This document shows positions 42,776 to 52,832 of a stretch of DNA of 64,000 bases, one piece after another (position 1 is the stretch's first letter; each line of letters begins with the position of its first letter). This stretch comes from Ustulina deusta (Eukaryota > Ascomycota > Sordariomycetes > Xylariales > Xylariaceae), in assembly GCA_023159155.1 (NCBI GenBank), contig JAJNNX010000005.1, positions 1,612,001-1,676,000 on the forward strand. Reading direction: 5' to 3'. The position numbers were made by a program, and so were the translations under genes. Under the pieces are notes generated by a model. That model saw only the letters and a program-made list of their open reading frames with translations. It ran no database searches and was not told the DNA's origin.

Positions 42776-45639
42776 TTCTGCGATATAATACCTCGGGGAG
42801 GGCACAATGAGAGCGATGGATGTTGAAAATTCCCCTATTTCAGTGACAGCATTTGACTCTCACCAGTCTAGCTGTCTACTATACTTGGTATATATTGACA
42901 AGGAACCTACACGAATCATGATATCGTTATCTGCTCTAAGTACCTAGAGCCTGTACTAACAAGGAAGTTATATTATACTAGCTACCTAGTTTCCCGCTGA
43001 AAGACCAGACCCTCCTGTGATGTAAAGAGGCAATCAGGTACTAGCTGTTGCGAGCATATCTGGGATAGACCTAAGCCTGTCCCAGCTTAGGCGACGCCGC
43101 CCAGGCGGTTGAGACCAGCTGAACTTGCATGCGACCTGTCTACCGCCCTTCATAGGTACCCCGGGGTAAAGACTGTATTAGGATAGTGCCCTACGGATGC
43201 CTCGGAATGAGGTTGGCTAGAGTCTACTATGTATGACAGTGAGGAGAGGATAGTGCTCCTCCCTACCCAAGGTTTCCGTATGACAGTCAACATGAAAAAG
43301 ACAGCAGTGATTGGGGGGGACTGGAGAGAAGCCATGAAGTTGTCATGGGCCAACGGAACGAGTAAGGAGTCGTATGGCGTGCATAAGTGGTATAAGATTA
43401 GCAACGCCATAAGTGCCATGGTTCAGGAATCGAAGCCAATAATGGTTGTCGAGATGAAACAGGCGGCTGAGATCCATCACTACACCAGTAACCAGGCCCT
43501 TGGACCACGCTCGAGGCTGACTAGGATGAGGGCGGGATTAGGGTCACACTCTGCGCAGATCCGCCAATCGAGATCCTAGCGTAGATCCGATGGCACGTCA
43601 AGTTTTTGCGCGCATGGATCGTCTACGCATATGCACGCAATTCATATACGTATACTCCCTTCGCCACTCCCTTCACCGAGCTCATTGTTTGTTGTCATGC
43701 CTTGTATCGTGTTTTCGAGATGTTTTCTTCTTTACACCTACCCCTCTTCCCTCGAACCAATTCTGATCATTTGTGTCACACTTAACACGCCGCCTACTTG
43801 TCTACGGTCATTCGAAGTATCCGCTTACACGAGAATGTCAAACCCCATGTCCAGGGCCGACAAGAAGATCGGAAAGTTTTCCCTTCGGATACCACTAGTT
43901 GAATAGTGAACTCGGAAGCTGGATCTAGTGTCATCTAGTATAGCGTACATACGCCTTAGCGCATTTACACACAGCGGAAACTTGTCAGAGGCTTACTATT
44001 CGAACCTAACCTAGAACCGACACATCGCGACACCCGGGCGTGTCGCGGACAAGATCTTATAAAAAAAATTTTCTGGTCTGCAGACTCAAATCGTGAAAAC
44101 ATAGAAATGGAACTGTTCATGTCTATCTATCTAGATCTGTCTGGACTAATTGTTTCTTGGGTAGGGTCCACAGGATCCGTAATGTTTTCAATCGGAAAGG
44201 AACGAGTTTATTATTAACTTAGGAAACGCTTGGAAGAAAAGACAAATAGTAAAAAAAAGATCGCGTATACGCACTATGAAGAGACCTACAGGGGCGCTTC
44301 ATTGGACCCATCTCCGCGTGGATGGGCACGAATATACCTATAGGTAGCATGGCTCCCCTTTCCTAACTAACACCTCTTACTGACCTCTCTCGCGCTCGGC
44401 TTTCTTTGTTTGTAATAGCGGCCGAGACCACACCCCAGTGAGTGCCCCTGGGTTGCGCACCTCGAGCCGGGGATATCTGGACTAATACGAAGATAAACAT
44501 ACATAGCGCTTCTCTTCCAGGTAAAGTCCACCGGAGTTCAGCCCAGCAGGGTTGTGAGAAGAAAACGGCGTCTTGGCTTGGCTGATGGTCCCCCATGGTT
44601 TCACTAATCGGTTCGATCAACAAATGAGGAAATCGTGAGCGAAGATATAAGCTGGGCTCAAGCTGTCTCAGTTTAGTCAGATGTTCCTTGTAATTGTGAT
44701 GTGAGGTTGCCGAACTTTGGACTCGATACGTCTCCTAAGACTTAGACGATCAATACTAGGTATTGGGTGCAAAAATATATGGGGAAGGAAAGAAAAAAAA
44801 ACTTGAGAGAAAGAGAGAGAGTGATAGTAAAATTATCGGCCAGCATCGCTAAGAATGTCTACATACCTAGGCAGCTATACAGTCTCATGAGATACCAATA
44901 TCAACTAAGAAAAGTTAAAGGATTCGAACCAGATCCGGGGGCAAAAGGCCTCGAGTATTATTAAAGTGGTACCTTGCCCGTGTGTGTGAGGTAGATAGGT
45001 ACCTAAGAATAAAAATGTACAGTGGCTCAAAAAAAGGCCCGTCCACGTTTTTTCAAGACCGAAATATTTTTGTTACACAGAGTACAATTTCAGCCTTAAT
45101 GCATAAGTAAAAAATAAATAAAAAGTATTTCTAAAAGCTAACCCATTTTTTAATATAACATAATTTTTTAAAAATTATTTAGTTCTAAAACCTGTTAGGT
45201 ATTGCTTTCTGTAGTGAAAGTATTTGAACTGTAACAAAAAACGGACGGGACCTTTTTTGTGACTATAGACAGATCCCGGCCAGATCCGCATTAGGTAATT
45301 ACCTCGTATGTAAATATCACTTAGAACAATAGTGGCGTTAATTAAAACAGACCTCGGGACCTCACCCCGCCGCTACGTCAGCTCCTTCTCAACAATCGAT
45401 AAGCAAATCCCCGCGTCCTTATCGCATCACGAGCATCTTTACCTTGAATGCGGGCCATCGTGGTGATAGTTTGCTCACTGTCCTGTGAAATTCAGGGCGC
45501 GGGGGATTTCTTTTCCTCCAACATACTCATTGCCCTAGTGTATGCGATTATCCTCCTCCTCCTGAAGCGGCTGCAGACAATGATCAAACCTTTCCATCCT
45601 TGATCCTATGTCTTCTAGTCCGTGCCGTCGACTCTCAAG
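42776..45639. other. ~2.9-kb spacer with the second MITE copy
   Basis: Divergent 5' regions of the MHYT gene and cia1, with the MITE at 45020-45265. Open frames at 43229-43579 (+) and 43150-43419 (-) overlap each other and have no family features, so I do not call them. Confidence 0.5.
45020..45265 (+). mobile_element. MITE copy 2 (Tc1/mariner-like ends, AT-enriched)
   Basis: 246 bases flanked by TA (45018-45019, 45266-45267). The left end is CAGTGGCTCAAAAAAAGG; the right end (reverse complement) is TAGTCACAAAAAAGGTCCCG. Left, internal and right segments align with copy 1 in the same order, including GTATTTGAAC before the right end. It looks more AT-rich than copy 1, and the outer C of the right end is T, which would suit repeat-induced point mutation. 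Confidence 0.78.
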
Positions 45640-46956
45640 ATGTCATCGATGAAGCTTGTGCCCTTACCTCCTTTCAAACCGGATTTATACGAGCGCGCCT
45701 GGCAATCCGTACCGCACCCGACCCTCCCGCTGCTCGCGACCACCCACCAGAAATCCGTCACCGTCTTCTCCTTATCTACCCTCTCCGCCCACAGTGCCCT
45801 TACTAACGGCCATGAGCGCTCCGTCCGTTCCACTACCTGGAAGCCGAATCTGCCGCCGCACAAGCTCTGTCTTATCACAGGTAGCTTTGACTCGTCCGCG
45901 GGGTTATGGCGGTGGGAAGACGAGGGGCAGGGCGGTAGTGGCGGCCTCGAGGTTGAGATGACGGGCGGCGCCAAGGAGGATGCCGAAGAGAAAGATTGGG
46001 AGCTGATCGTCGTTCTCGAGGGCCACGAGTCGGAGATCAAATCTGTCGCCTTCTCGCCCTCTGGCCAGTACGTGGCCACCTGCAGCCGAGATAAGGCCGT
46101 GTGGATATGGGAGGATGTTGGGGCGTCCGAGGCCGACGATGAATGGGAGACCGTCGCCGTGTTGACCGAACATGAAGGCGATGTCAAGGCTGTTGCATGG
46201 TGCCCTGATACGAACCGGAGCGGCCGCGGACGGTATAGTAGCGATGTTCTTGCGAGCGCCAGCTACGACAATACGATACGGATATGGCGTGAGGATGGGG
46301 ATGGGGAATGGGTCTGCGTCGCTGTACTCGAGGGACATAAGGGTACTGTCTGGGGCGTACAGTGGGAGCCCAACCCCAAGACCGACCGCTTCCCGAGGTT
46401 GTTGACTTGGAGCACTGACCGGACTATCCGTATCTGGACTCTGGAAGAAGAGGAGGACGAGGTCGAAGGGGCGTCACGCCACACATTGGGTAGGTTAGGG
46501 GGCATACCCAATACCATGCGGAGATCCCTGAAGGAAGAATGGAAATGCACCGCTATATTGCCCACAGCGCATACCAGAGACATCTACTCAGCAACATGGA
46601 GTGCCGAAACAGGCCGAGTAGCGAGCAGTGGCAGCGACGGCGTTATTGCCGTGTATGAAGAGGAAGCTTTGGTCATCAACGGGACAGCAGGTACCACAGC
46701 AACCACAGAGGATGAAGCCGAACTAGACGGTGACGTGCCAATGAGAAATGGGCATCAGGAGGAAAATAGGCCTGAGGCATCGAGGCAGTGGAAGCTCATT
46801 TCGACAACACCGAACGCGCATGGCCCGTACGAAATCAACCACGTCACTTGGTGCAAACGATACGATGCCGGCTGCCCTCCCGAGAAGAGGGGTGTCGAAG
46901 AGATGCTCGTTTCGACTGGGGATGATGGAATTGTACGGCCCTGGCAAATCTCATGA
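45640..46956 (+). CDS. cia1: Cia1/CIAO1, cytosolic Fe-S protein assembly WD40 protein
   Basis: WD40 propeller of the CIA targeting complex, which delivers Fe-S clusters to cytosolic and nuclear apoproteins such as DNA polymerases and helicases. A single exon of 438 residues starts at the first ATG in frame (45640, MSSMKLVPLPPFKPD); the frame upstream begins only with GTG. Repeats visible are HERSVRSTTWKPN, GHESEIKSVAFSPSGQYVAT, CSRDKAVWIWEDV, HEGDVKAVAWCPD, SASYDNTIRIWRED, GHKGTVWGVQWEPN and SGSDGVIAVYEEE. It ends STGDDGIVRPWQI. Insertions between blades, notably the acidic one after TTATTED, are usual in filamentous fungi. It converges on the gene ending at 47503. Confidence 0.93.
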   Translation: MSSMKLVPLPPFKPDLYERAWQSVPHPTLPLLATTHQKSVTVFSLSTLSAHSALTNGHERSVRSTTWKPNLPPHKLCLITGSFDSSAGLWRWEDEGQGGSGGLEVEMTGGAKEDAEEKDWELIVVLEGHESEIKSVAFSPSGQYVATCSRDKAVWIWEDVGASEADDEWETVAVLTEHEGDVKAVAWCPDTNRSGRGRYSSDVLASASYDNTIRIWREDGDGEWVCVAVLEGHKGTVWGVQWEPNPKTDRFPRLLTWSTDRTIRIWTLEEEEDEVEGASRHTLGRLGGIPNTMRRSLKEEWKCTAILPTAHTRDIYSATWSAETGRVASSGSDGVIAVYEEEALVINGTAGTTATTEDEAELDGDVPMRNGHQEENRPEASRQWKLISTTPNAHGPYEINHVTWCKRYDAGCPPEKRGVEEMLVSTGDDGIVRPWQIS

Positions 46957-47502
46957 TACTCTCGGGCTCTATTCAGGCTAATTTTGACATAATATTCTCG
47001 TGCCTTAGGGCGGAGTTCTTTCCGTATGTAAGACTAGGATGTCAGGGGCTGGCTGGATTCTAGCATGTCATAATAGAGGAGCATAATGCATAGGGTTGGA
47101 AACGCCTCATCACATCATCGGTCAAATATTGGAGACAGAGATCCTCCCGAAAAAAAAAAAGAAAAGGAACAGAGCGAGTGAGTGTATAAGTAATCATTCA
47201 GATAATCCCGAAGGCATGTGTGTCTGCTGAGCTATTATCGTACTCTTCTATTCCAAGGTGAAAAAGACAAAAAAGGGTAAGAGGGAGGAACTTTTGTTTC
47301 AAACCAACACTTCTTCTTCAAGGACGTTCCTTTTTTTCTTTTTTTCTCTTTCTCTTTTTTCTTCGTTCTTTCCAAAATTCCCGACCTCTTCTTGTCGTCC
47401 TTCTACTCCTCGTCACATGTAGAGATGAGAAAAAAAAAATCCAATACTCCGTCGCGTCGGTATCTCCACCGTACTGTACTGTACTGTACTGTACTGTACT
47501 GA
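46957..47502. other. Convergent spacer ending in a (GTACT)6 repeat
   Basis: 3' flanks of two convergent genes. A T-rich pyrimidine tract lies at 47330-47365 and a six-unit GTACT repeat at 47471-47500. Confidence 0.7.
47471..47500. repeat. (GTACT)6 pentanucleotide repeat
   Basis: Six perfect GTACT units, ending two bases before the minus-strand stop codon of the neighbouring gene (47503-47505). Confidence 0.95.
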
Positions 47503-48675
47503 TCAATGACCCGTCTCCCCACAGCACCACGCGCGAACAATCTTCCGGCACGCACATCGACTGCACCAGTCGCCGCCTCGTCTCGCGCCCGGCCCGTGCC
47601 CGACGAGCGTCGAGCCCAGACTCCACCGCTCGCCGCGCGGATGGCGGCATTTCTTGCAGACACCGCCACGCGTCTCGGGCGGCGCGAGAAGATATCCGAT
47701 GTTCGGACTCGCCGTGCTGTCGTCGTGTTGGCCCGTCTGCGCGACGTGTCGGGTGCTCGCCGCGGCTCTCCGCACCCCTGCCCGCTGCGCCCGAGCAGAC
47801 GACGTCGATGCGCTTGTCCCGTCGTCGGCCGTCGTCGGCGTCTGGGGTCGAGACATGAAGGGGTGAGTGGATAGGTTGCCGTGCCCGCTCCTCGGCGGCC
47901 GGAACCCCGGGGCTGCGTACGCTATCGCGCTCGATGTGCTCGCCACGTACGCGTCGCCCTCGGTCTGCGGTCGCCGGATCCGGCGGAGGCTGGGTGGCGT
48001 TGGGGGCCGCTGGGGCGGCGGGTAGATGGGCTTCCGCGGGTACGCGTGGACGTCGACTACGTGGACGGTGGGCCGCGAGTAGGAGAGCCATTTTAGCTGC
48101 GGGCTGGGCGAGGCGGTTTCTTGTTGCGCATGCGGGTTGGCGGTGATGTCGTCGTCGAGGCCGAAGGAGTGCTGGCGACGGAGCGGGTGGGAGTGCGTCG
48201 TCGTGTCGCTCTTGCTGCGGCCTTTGCTGCTGCCGCCGTCTGCCCCTGGCGCGTCGTGGAGCAGGGACGAGAGGTCGGATGTCGAGCGGCTCCCCTTTGT
48301 CCGGAGCGTGGCTATGCTCCGCTGCTCGAGGATGGGCGCTAGCTCGGTGCCATAGCCGTACAAGAAGGGCGTCTCGAGACGCGAGAGCGGCGAATCGGAA
48401 TCTAGGTCGATGTCGATGGATCGGAGGGGCGTCACGGGCCGTCCGGGGGTCTGGTAGGGCGACTTGGCGAGATCGCTGGTGGAGATCCACGCTGCGTCAC
48501 AAACGGAGTCGTGGGTGCTTGGTTGGCCTTCGGAAGAGTCCTTGTGCTCCCAGCCTGTGCTGGCCGTGTGGACACGGATGTTGGCTCGGTTAGATAGCGG
48601 CGATCTGGTCAAGGGCGGGGAGGTGACGAGGCTAGTGTCTGTCATGGCGTTTTGAGCTGGTTGTGAATGATCCAT
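47503..48675 (-). CDS. Hypothetical protein with Cys-rich C-terminus (390 aa)
   Basis: A single exon of 390 residues from the ATG at 48675 (MDHSQPAQNAMTDTSLVTSP); the inner Met at residue 11 is an alternative. Most of the chain is Ser/Pro/Arg-rich and probably disordered (for example DLDSDSPLSRLETPFLYGYG and PTPPSLRRIRRPQTEGDAYV). The last ~55 residues hold a compact cysteine cluster: GGVCKKCRHPRGERW, then WCSRCACRKIVRAWCC. The CxxC and CxxCxC spacing suggests a zinc site. Other frames through this GC-rich stretch are also open, but only this one has such a tail. Function unknown. Confidence 0.65.
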   Translation of the reverse strand: MDHSQPAQNAMTDTSLVTSPPLTRSPLSNRANIRVHTASTGWEHKDSSEGQPSTHDSVCDAAWISTSDLAKSPYQTPGRPVTPLRSIDIDLDSDSPLSRLETPFLYGYGTELAPILEQRSIATLRTKGSRSTSDLSSLLHDAPGADGGSSKGRSKSDTTTHSHPLRRQHSFGLDDDITANPHAQQETASPSPQLKWLSYSRPTVHVVDVHAYPRKPIYPPPQRPPTPPSLRRIRRPQTEGDAYVASTSSAIAYAAPGFRPPRSGHGNLSTHPFMSRPQTPTTADDGTSASTSSARAQRAGVRRAAASTRHVAQTGQHDDSTASPNIGYLLAPPETRGGVCKKCRHPRGERWSLGSTLVGHGPGARRGGDWCSRCACRKIVRAWCCGETGH

Positions 48676-49329
48676 ATCCGTTGTTTCGAGATTAATACGG
48701 CTGGGTTAATCTGTTGTATGTATATCAAGCTGTAGGAGGCGTTGATCGATCGAGGTTGATTCGAAGAGGGCATTTGAGATGATGGCTCTAGGTAGCTGGC
48801 GTCCGACTCTGTTGAGCTTGCTCATACTTGCGTGTAATGACATGGTGGCTGTGAGTTGTCGTTTCCCATGGAGTTTTATATTTGCCCTACTCCTTCCAAC
48901 ATGTGTATAGGCTCATGACACAATGGAATTGGCGACGATGCAACTTGCAAACAGCCAGGCTATATACACAGAAATGTGGCCTTGGGCACAAAGTAGGGGA
49001 AAATTATGACCCGAATCCAGATGCGTCAAAGCTGAACGGGAACCCAGATTTGAGTTAGACTACAGCGACAAGTTCAACAGTGGCCCTAGTAGACATGCAA
49101 CTAGGACCGTCAAGCCGTTAATTCCAATATGGGGAGCCTCAAGCTTATGTACTATATTATGTGAAGTTAGACTGGCCTTGCATCAGCCTTCTTCTAGCTT
49201 CTAAACTTTACAACTATCATGCTTCCGATGGACCTAGGTAAGTATGAAAAGCTACCCCATCCTTTAGGTGGGCTCGGCTACGGCCCTCATCTTCCCTGAA
49301 CACTCCGGTAGATATACAACTTGCACTCC
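48676..49329. other. Spacer, nothing recognised
   Basis: 5' flank of the hypothetical gene and 3' flank of tfb1. No supported gene or repeat. Confidence 0.5.
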
Positions 49330-51324
49330 TTAGAGCTCGGTGCTAGCTTGGAGACCTTCCGCCGCCAGTGCTTTTTGGTAATCTGCTATAGCCTTATCCA
49401 GGCTGTGAACCACGGGTTCCATGAGTTTCGTCACGGCCTCTCTACCACCGCGGATGGATTTGTCGTTATGCTTGACCTTTTTCTTTGTCCTCTGGTAGAT
49501 CTGCAGGATTTCTTCTCTCCGCTTCTTGATCTGTTCTTCACGTGCTTTCTCTGCTTCGATAGCTACCACCTCAATTCGGTCTTTCGACCTTTTCAAGGCC
49601 TCTGCCACATAACCAAGCTCGGCTGCCCGCTCAGGGTCACCCGAAAGGAATGCGGACCAGAATTGATGCAGGAACTCCATCGTTGTGGCATGGGTGAGAT
49701 TACAATTGGAGGCAATTTCCGCGGGCAGGCCCATCGGCATCGCATCGTCCGACCCGTGGCCGTAGAGTTGTGCTCGTCTTTGTAACATACTGTTGAGGAT
49801 CTGCTTCTGGGCATCCTTTCGGGACTCTCGAGATCCAACGTGTGGCTGTGGCTTTTCTTCGTCTTCACTTTCACTGCCGTCGTCAATTCCTAACGAAGAA
49901 TGGATATTCACACCCCCGAGGCCATCATGAGTAAGGCCTTTCAGATCACCCTGCACTCCTCTAAGGACCTTGCTAGGATTCTGCCGAGAAAATGTGGTGG
50001 CGGTCTCGGAGACACCATTAGATTCACTGGAGAAAAATCTACTTTGCTCCCGTACATTGAGCATAATGCGATGCTCCTCGTTGTCACCTTGCAAGTCTCG
50101 CAGAGTAAGTTCTTGGTACGTATCATCGTCTACTCGGGTTGGGCTTTCGGGATCGTTATCGGTTCGTAGAACGTTGGCTAGTAGCTTTTCACTCAAACTA
50201 TTTAACGTCTGTATGATGGGTACGTCGGTCCTGCCCCTCGGTCGCATCTCGACATCTTTCCGGTTGCCGCTCTTAAAACCGCCTTGGTTCTCCTCGTTGC
50301 CCTCGAGATCGATGATATGTGGTATATGTTGCGCTAGGAGTTTGCTAGAGAAGGCTGTGATGTCTTCGTATTCGTCATACTTATCGAATATCTTATCAGG
50401 CATCTCCAGTCCAGTGGGACGCTCACCCCTCAATTTCTTGGACAGCTTGCTGAGAAAGAACCTCTCCCAGAATTCATTCTGGTTGAGAGGGGGCACGTTT
50501 TCATTGAATATACGTTTGAGAAGGGGATGTTGACTCATTATTGCTGAAATCTGCTCCTGGGTAACTTTTATCTTCAACTCACTCTGTTTTGATGGATCTT
50601 CATTTGGGACTAAAACAGGCTTGAGTTGGGCGAGTACATTATACGGACCCCTCTTCTGGCTTGACTCGATGGCATGAGCTCGAAGCAAGTTGATTCTCGC
50701 AGACCAGAAATGGGCGTTGAAATTGGTGTCCGACATGGAGTCGGGCTTTGTCTTCCGACCTTCCATATACATCTGGGACAGGTTTCGATCAGCTTTGAGA
50801 AGAGACTGCTGTAGCGCGATGTCACCTCTTAAAGCATCGTCATCGAACAGGCGGGTCACTGCGAATTTGGAGTTGGCAGCTGACCCACCGCTGCCAGCAC
50901 CCACCGGCGTTGCAGTGCCCGAGGATGGCTTTGGGAGGCTGGGATCATTGCTTTTGACATCTGCAAGTAGTCTCGACAACAAATTCTTTATGACGTTTGC
51001 CTCGGCTCTCGGGTCCGAGGGGGAAGTAAAGTGGAAGAGATAGGGCACCGGTTCAGCGCTTTCAGCACTCTTTTCAAAGATCTTCAACATGACCTTGGCG
51101 GCTGCATCTGGGGTTTGTTGGAGATCTCGGCGCATCAGTTAGTTCGCAGGCTCGGATGGCAATGCGGCGAGGCACTCACTCGTGATGTTGGAAATAGAGA
51201 GAGACAGGGTGGGTGGCCCGGTGGCGGCAGAGCTGGGTGTCCATATGACCGTCTTCTGGTCAGGCGTGAGCGTGAGGATGCCATCCTTCTTCTTGTAGGC
51301 GGCGGCACCGGTGGGAATGGCCAT
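49330..51324 (-). CDS. tfb1: TFIIH core subunit Tfb1 (p62)
   Basis: Subunit of general transcription/repair factor TFIIH, working in promoter opening and nucleotide excision repair in the nucleus. Exon 1 is 51324-51180 and exon 2 is 51125-49330, with a 54-base GT-AG intron (CTAAC branch point), giving 646 residues. Start MAIPTGAAAYKKKDGILTL (51324) opens the N-terminal PH-like domain (to about residue 110), which in yeast binds acidic activators and Rad proteins. Two BSD-type segments follow: FNAHFWSARINLLRAHAIE and LNQNEFWERFFLSKLSKKLR. The C-terminus (AFLSGDPERAAELGYVAEAL, then helical KAREEQIKKRREEIL and SLDKAIADYQKAL) matches family members. It is divergent from kgd1 with about 1.5 kb between starts. 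Confidence 0.94.
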
Positions 51325-52832
51325 AGTGGGAGCCGAAAGGGATGGATGCTTCGGCAAGAGCCACGAATACAAGGCAGAGGCAGAGAGACAGAGGAGCTCT
51401 GGGTGAGCATGCAAAGTGGTGGTCTAGCTAGGGCCCCAAGATGCATTCATTGATGAGGACAAGCTCTCATGTCAGGCAGCCACTGACTTGGCTGGCTTCG
51501 GTATTGCAGTCTCGGCGGTTCAATAATAGTATGACAAAGGCACAGTTGTAGATTTAATTGAGATTCACGAGTTATCGTCGATATGCGCTACGACTAAACC
51601 CCCCACCGTGCCGTACAGAGAAAGAATGTAAGCAAGAACGAGGTCGATTCATCACAGTACACTCTGATCAATGAATGTTGGATACCAGCCACACTTTTCA
51701 AGACGGTTAAGCCTCAAGAATACCTGGAAGCCACACGGCCCACTATTTTAGCTCCCCCGGGTCACGTTTGTGTTACATACAGGTACCTAGTACCTATTAG
51801 TACCTACCTAGGTAGGAAGGCGCCTTGTATGGGCCTTCAACACTATAGTACCTGCCCACAGTAAGAGAGTTCCATCTCTCTTACCGTATAACGTCATAGA
51901 GAAAATTACTGGAATAGGTACCTACATGCACACCCCGGGAGCGCTCAGGTGTAACCCGAGATGATCAACTGTAATGAAAGCACAGGATGTACAAAAAGAA
52001 AACAAAACAAAAACGTAGATATAGTCACTTCTATATATGCGTACATAAGTAGCAACTTAACTTGTCACCTCTACACACAAATACATGTCTGTCAATCGTT
52101 GAATTTCGGAGAGTTATATAAAACGCGCATCACGGGAACTCTATGTTGCACGCATAAAGCAATGCCGATGCATAAATCGAGGATAAGCTGCATTTTGATT
52201 CAGCGCAAATGCGCGGCAAGAACCGGGAAAATTGGACCGAATGAGGGCCGTGTCCTCTGTATCCTATCCGTCAGAGCCGTCCTAGCTTCAAGATTCCTGT
52301 TGCGGCAGCCGAGACTTTAGCCTGTAATTACAACTGGTGGGATTTGTTGCATTATCCGTCATCCCCATTCAAGCCTGTGACGGCTATAAGAACACGGTGC
52401 TTGTGGTTTGTAGCATACCAGGTAGCTCGGGGCCAATCGCTGCGGCACCATGGGTCGTGACGCCGCGCAGTAGCCGGGACTAGCGTCCGTCATCTGGTCC
52501 TTAGGTAATGCCCGGTCCTGCGACTAACCTTGGCTAAGTGTAGTCGACAATTTTCTACTTGAGCCTGCTTCCCTTCCATCTCTGCCTCTTCCGACCTATC
52601 CTACCTAATAACCCTCACCAACAAAAGACTTACTCCGCCACTCCTTTGTCTCGTATGAGATCGAGCTCAGATGAAGCTCTAAGTGGCCGGTGTATCCTTT
52701 GCATATAGTTGCCTGCTTTCTGTTATTTGGGTTGGTTATCATTCATAATAGGTACATTCCTACCACCACCGCCGCCACCGCTGGTCCTCGTCCTAGATTC
52801 ATACTGCGTGGTCGAAGCATCAGCCTGGAGCC
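51325..52832. other. Divergent promoter region of tfb1 and kgd1
   Basis: No supported gene. TAGGTACCTA-type palindromes occur near 51781-51820 and 51915. A CCAAT motif (CCAATCG) is at 52433-52439, about 400 bases before the kgd1 start. The last 300 bases are pyrimidine-rich. Confidence 0.55.

Noticed and set aside
43150..43579. Overlapping frames of 116 (+) and 89 (-) codons
   Set aside because: They read the same DNA on opposite strands and neither has a known feature, so no gene was called.
44915..44945. GGTTCGAATCC (minus strand), again T-arm-like
   Set aside because: Only two stem pairs flank the loop; no cloverleaf can be drawn.
47506..48490. Multiple long + and - frames across the Cys-tailed hypothetical gene
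   Set aside because: High GC content keeps several frames open; only the frame 48675-47503 has a good start, plausible composition and the Cys-rich tail.
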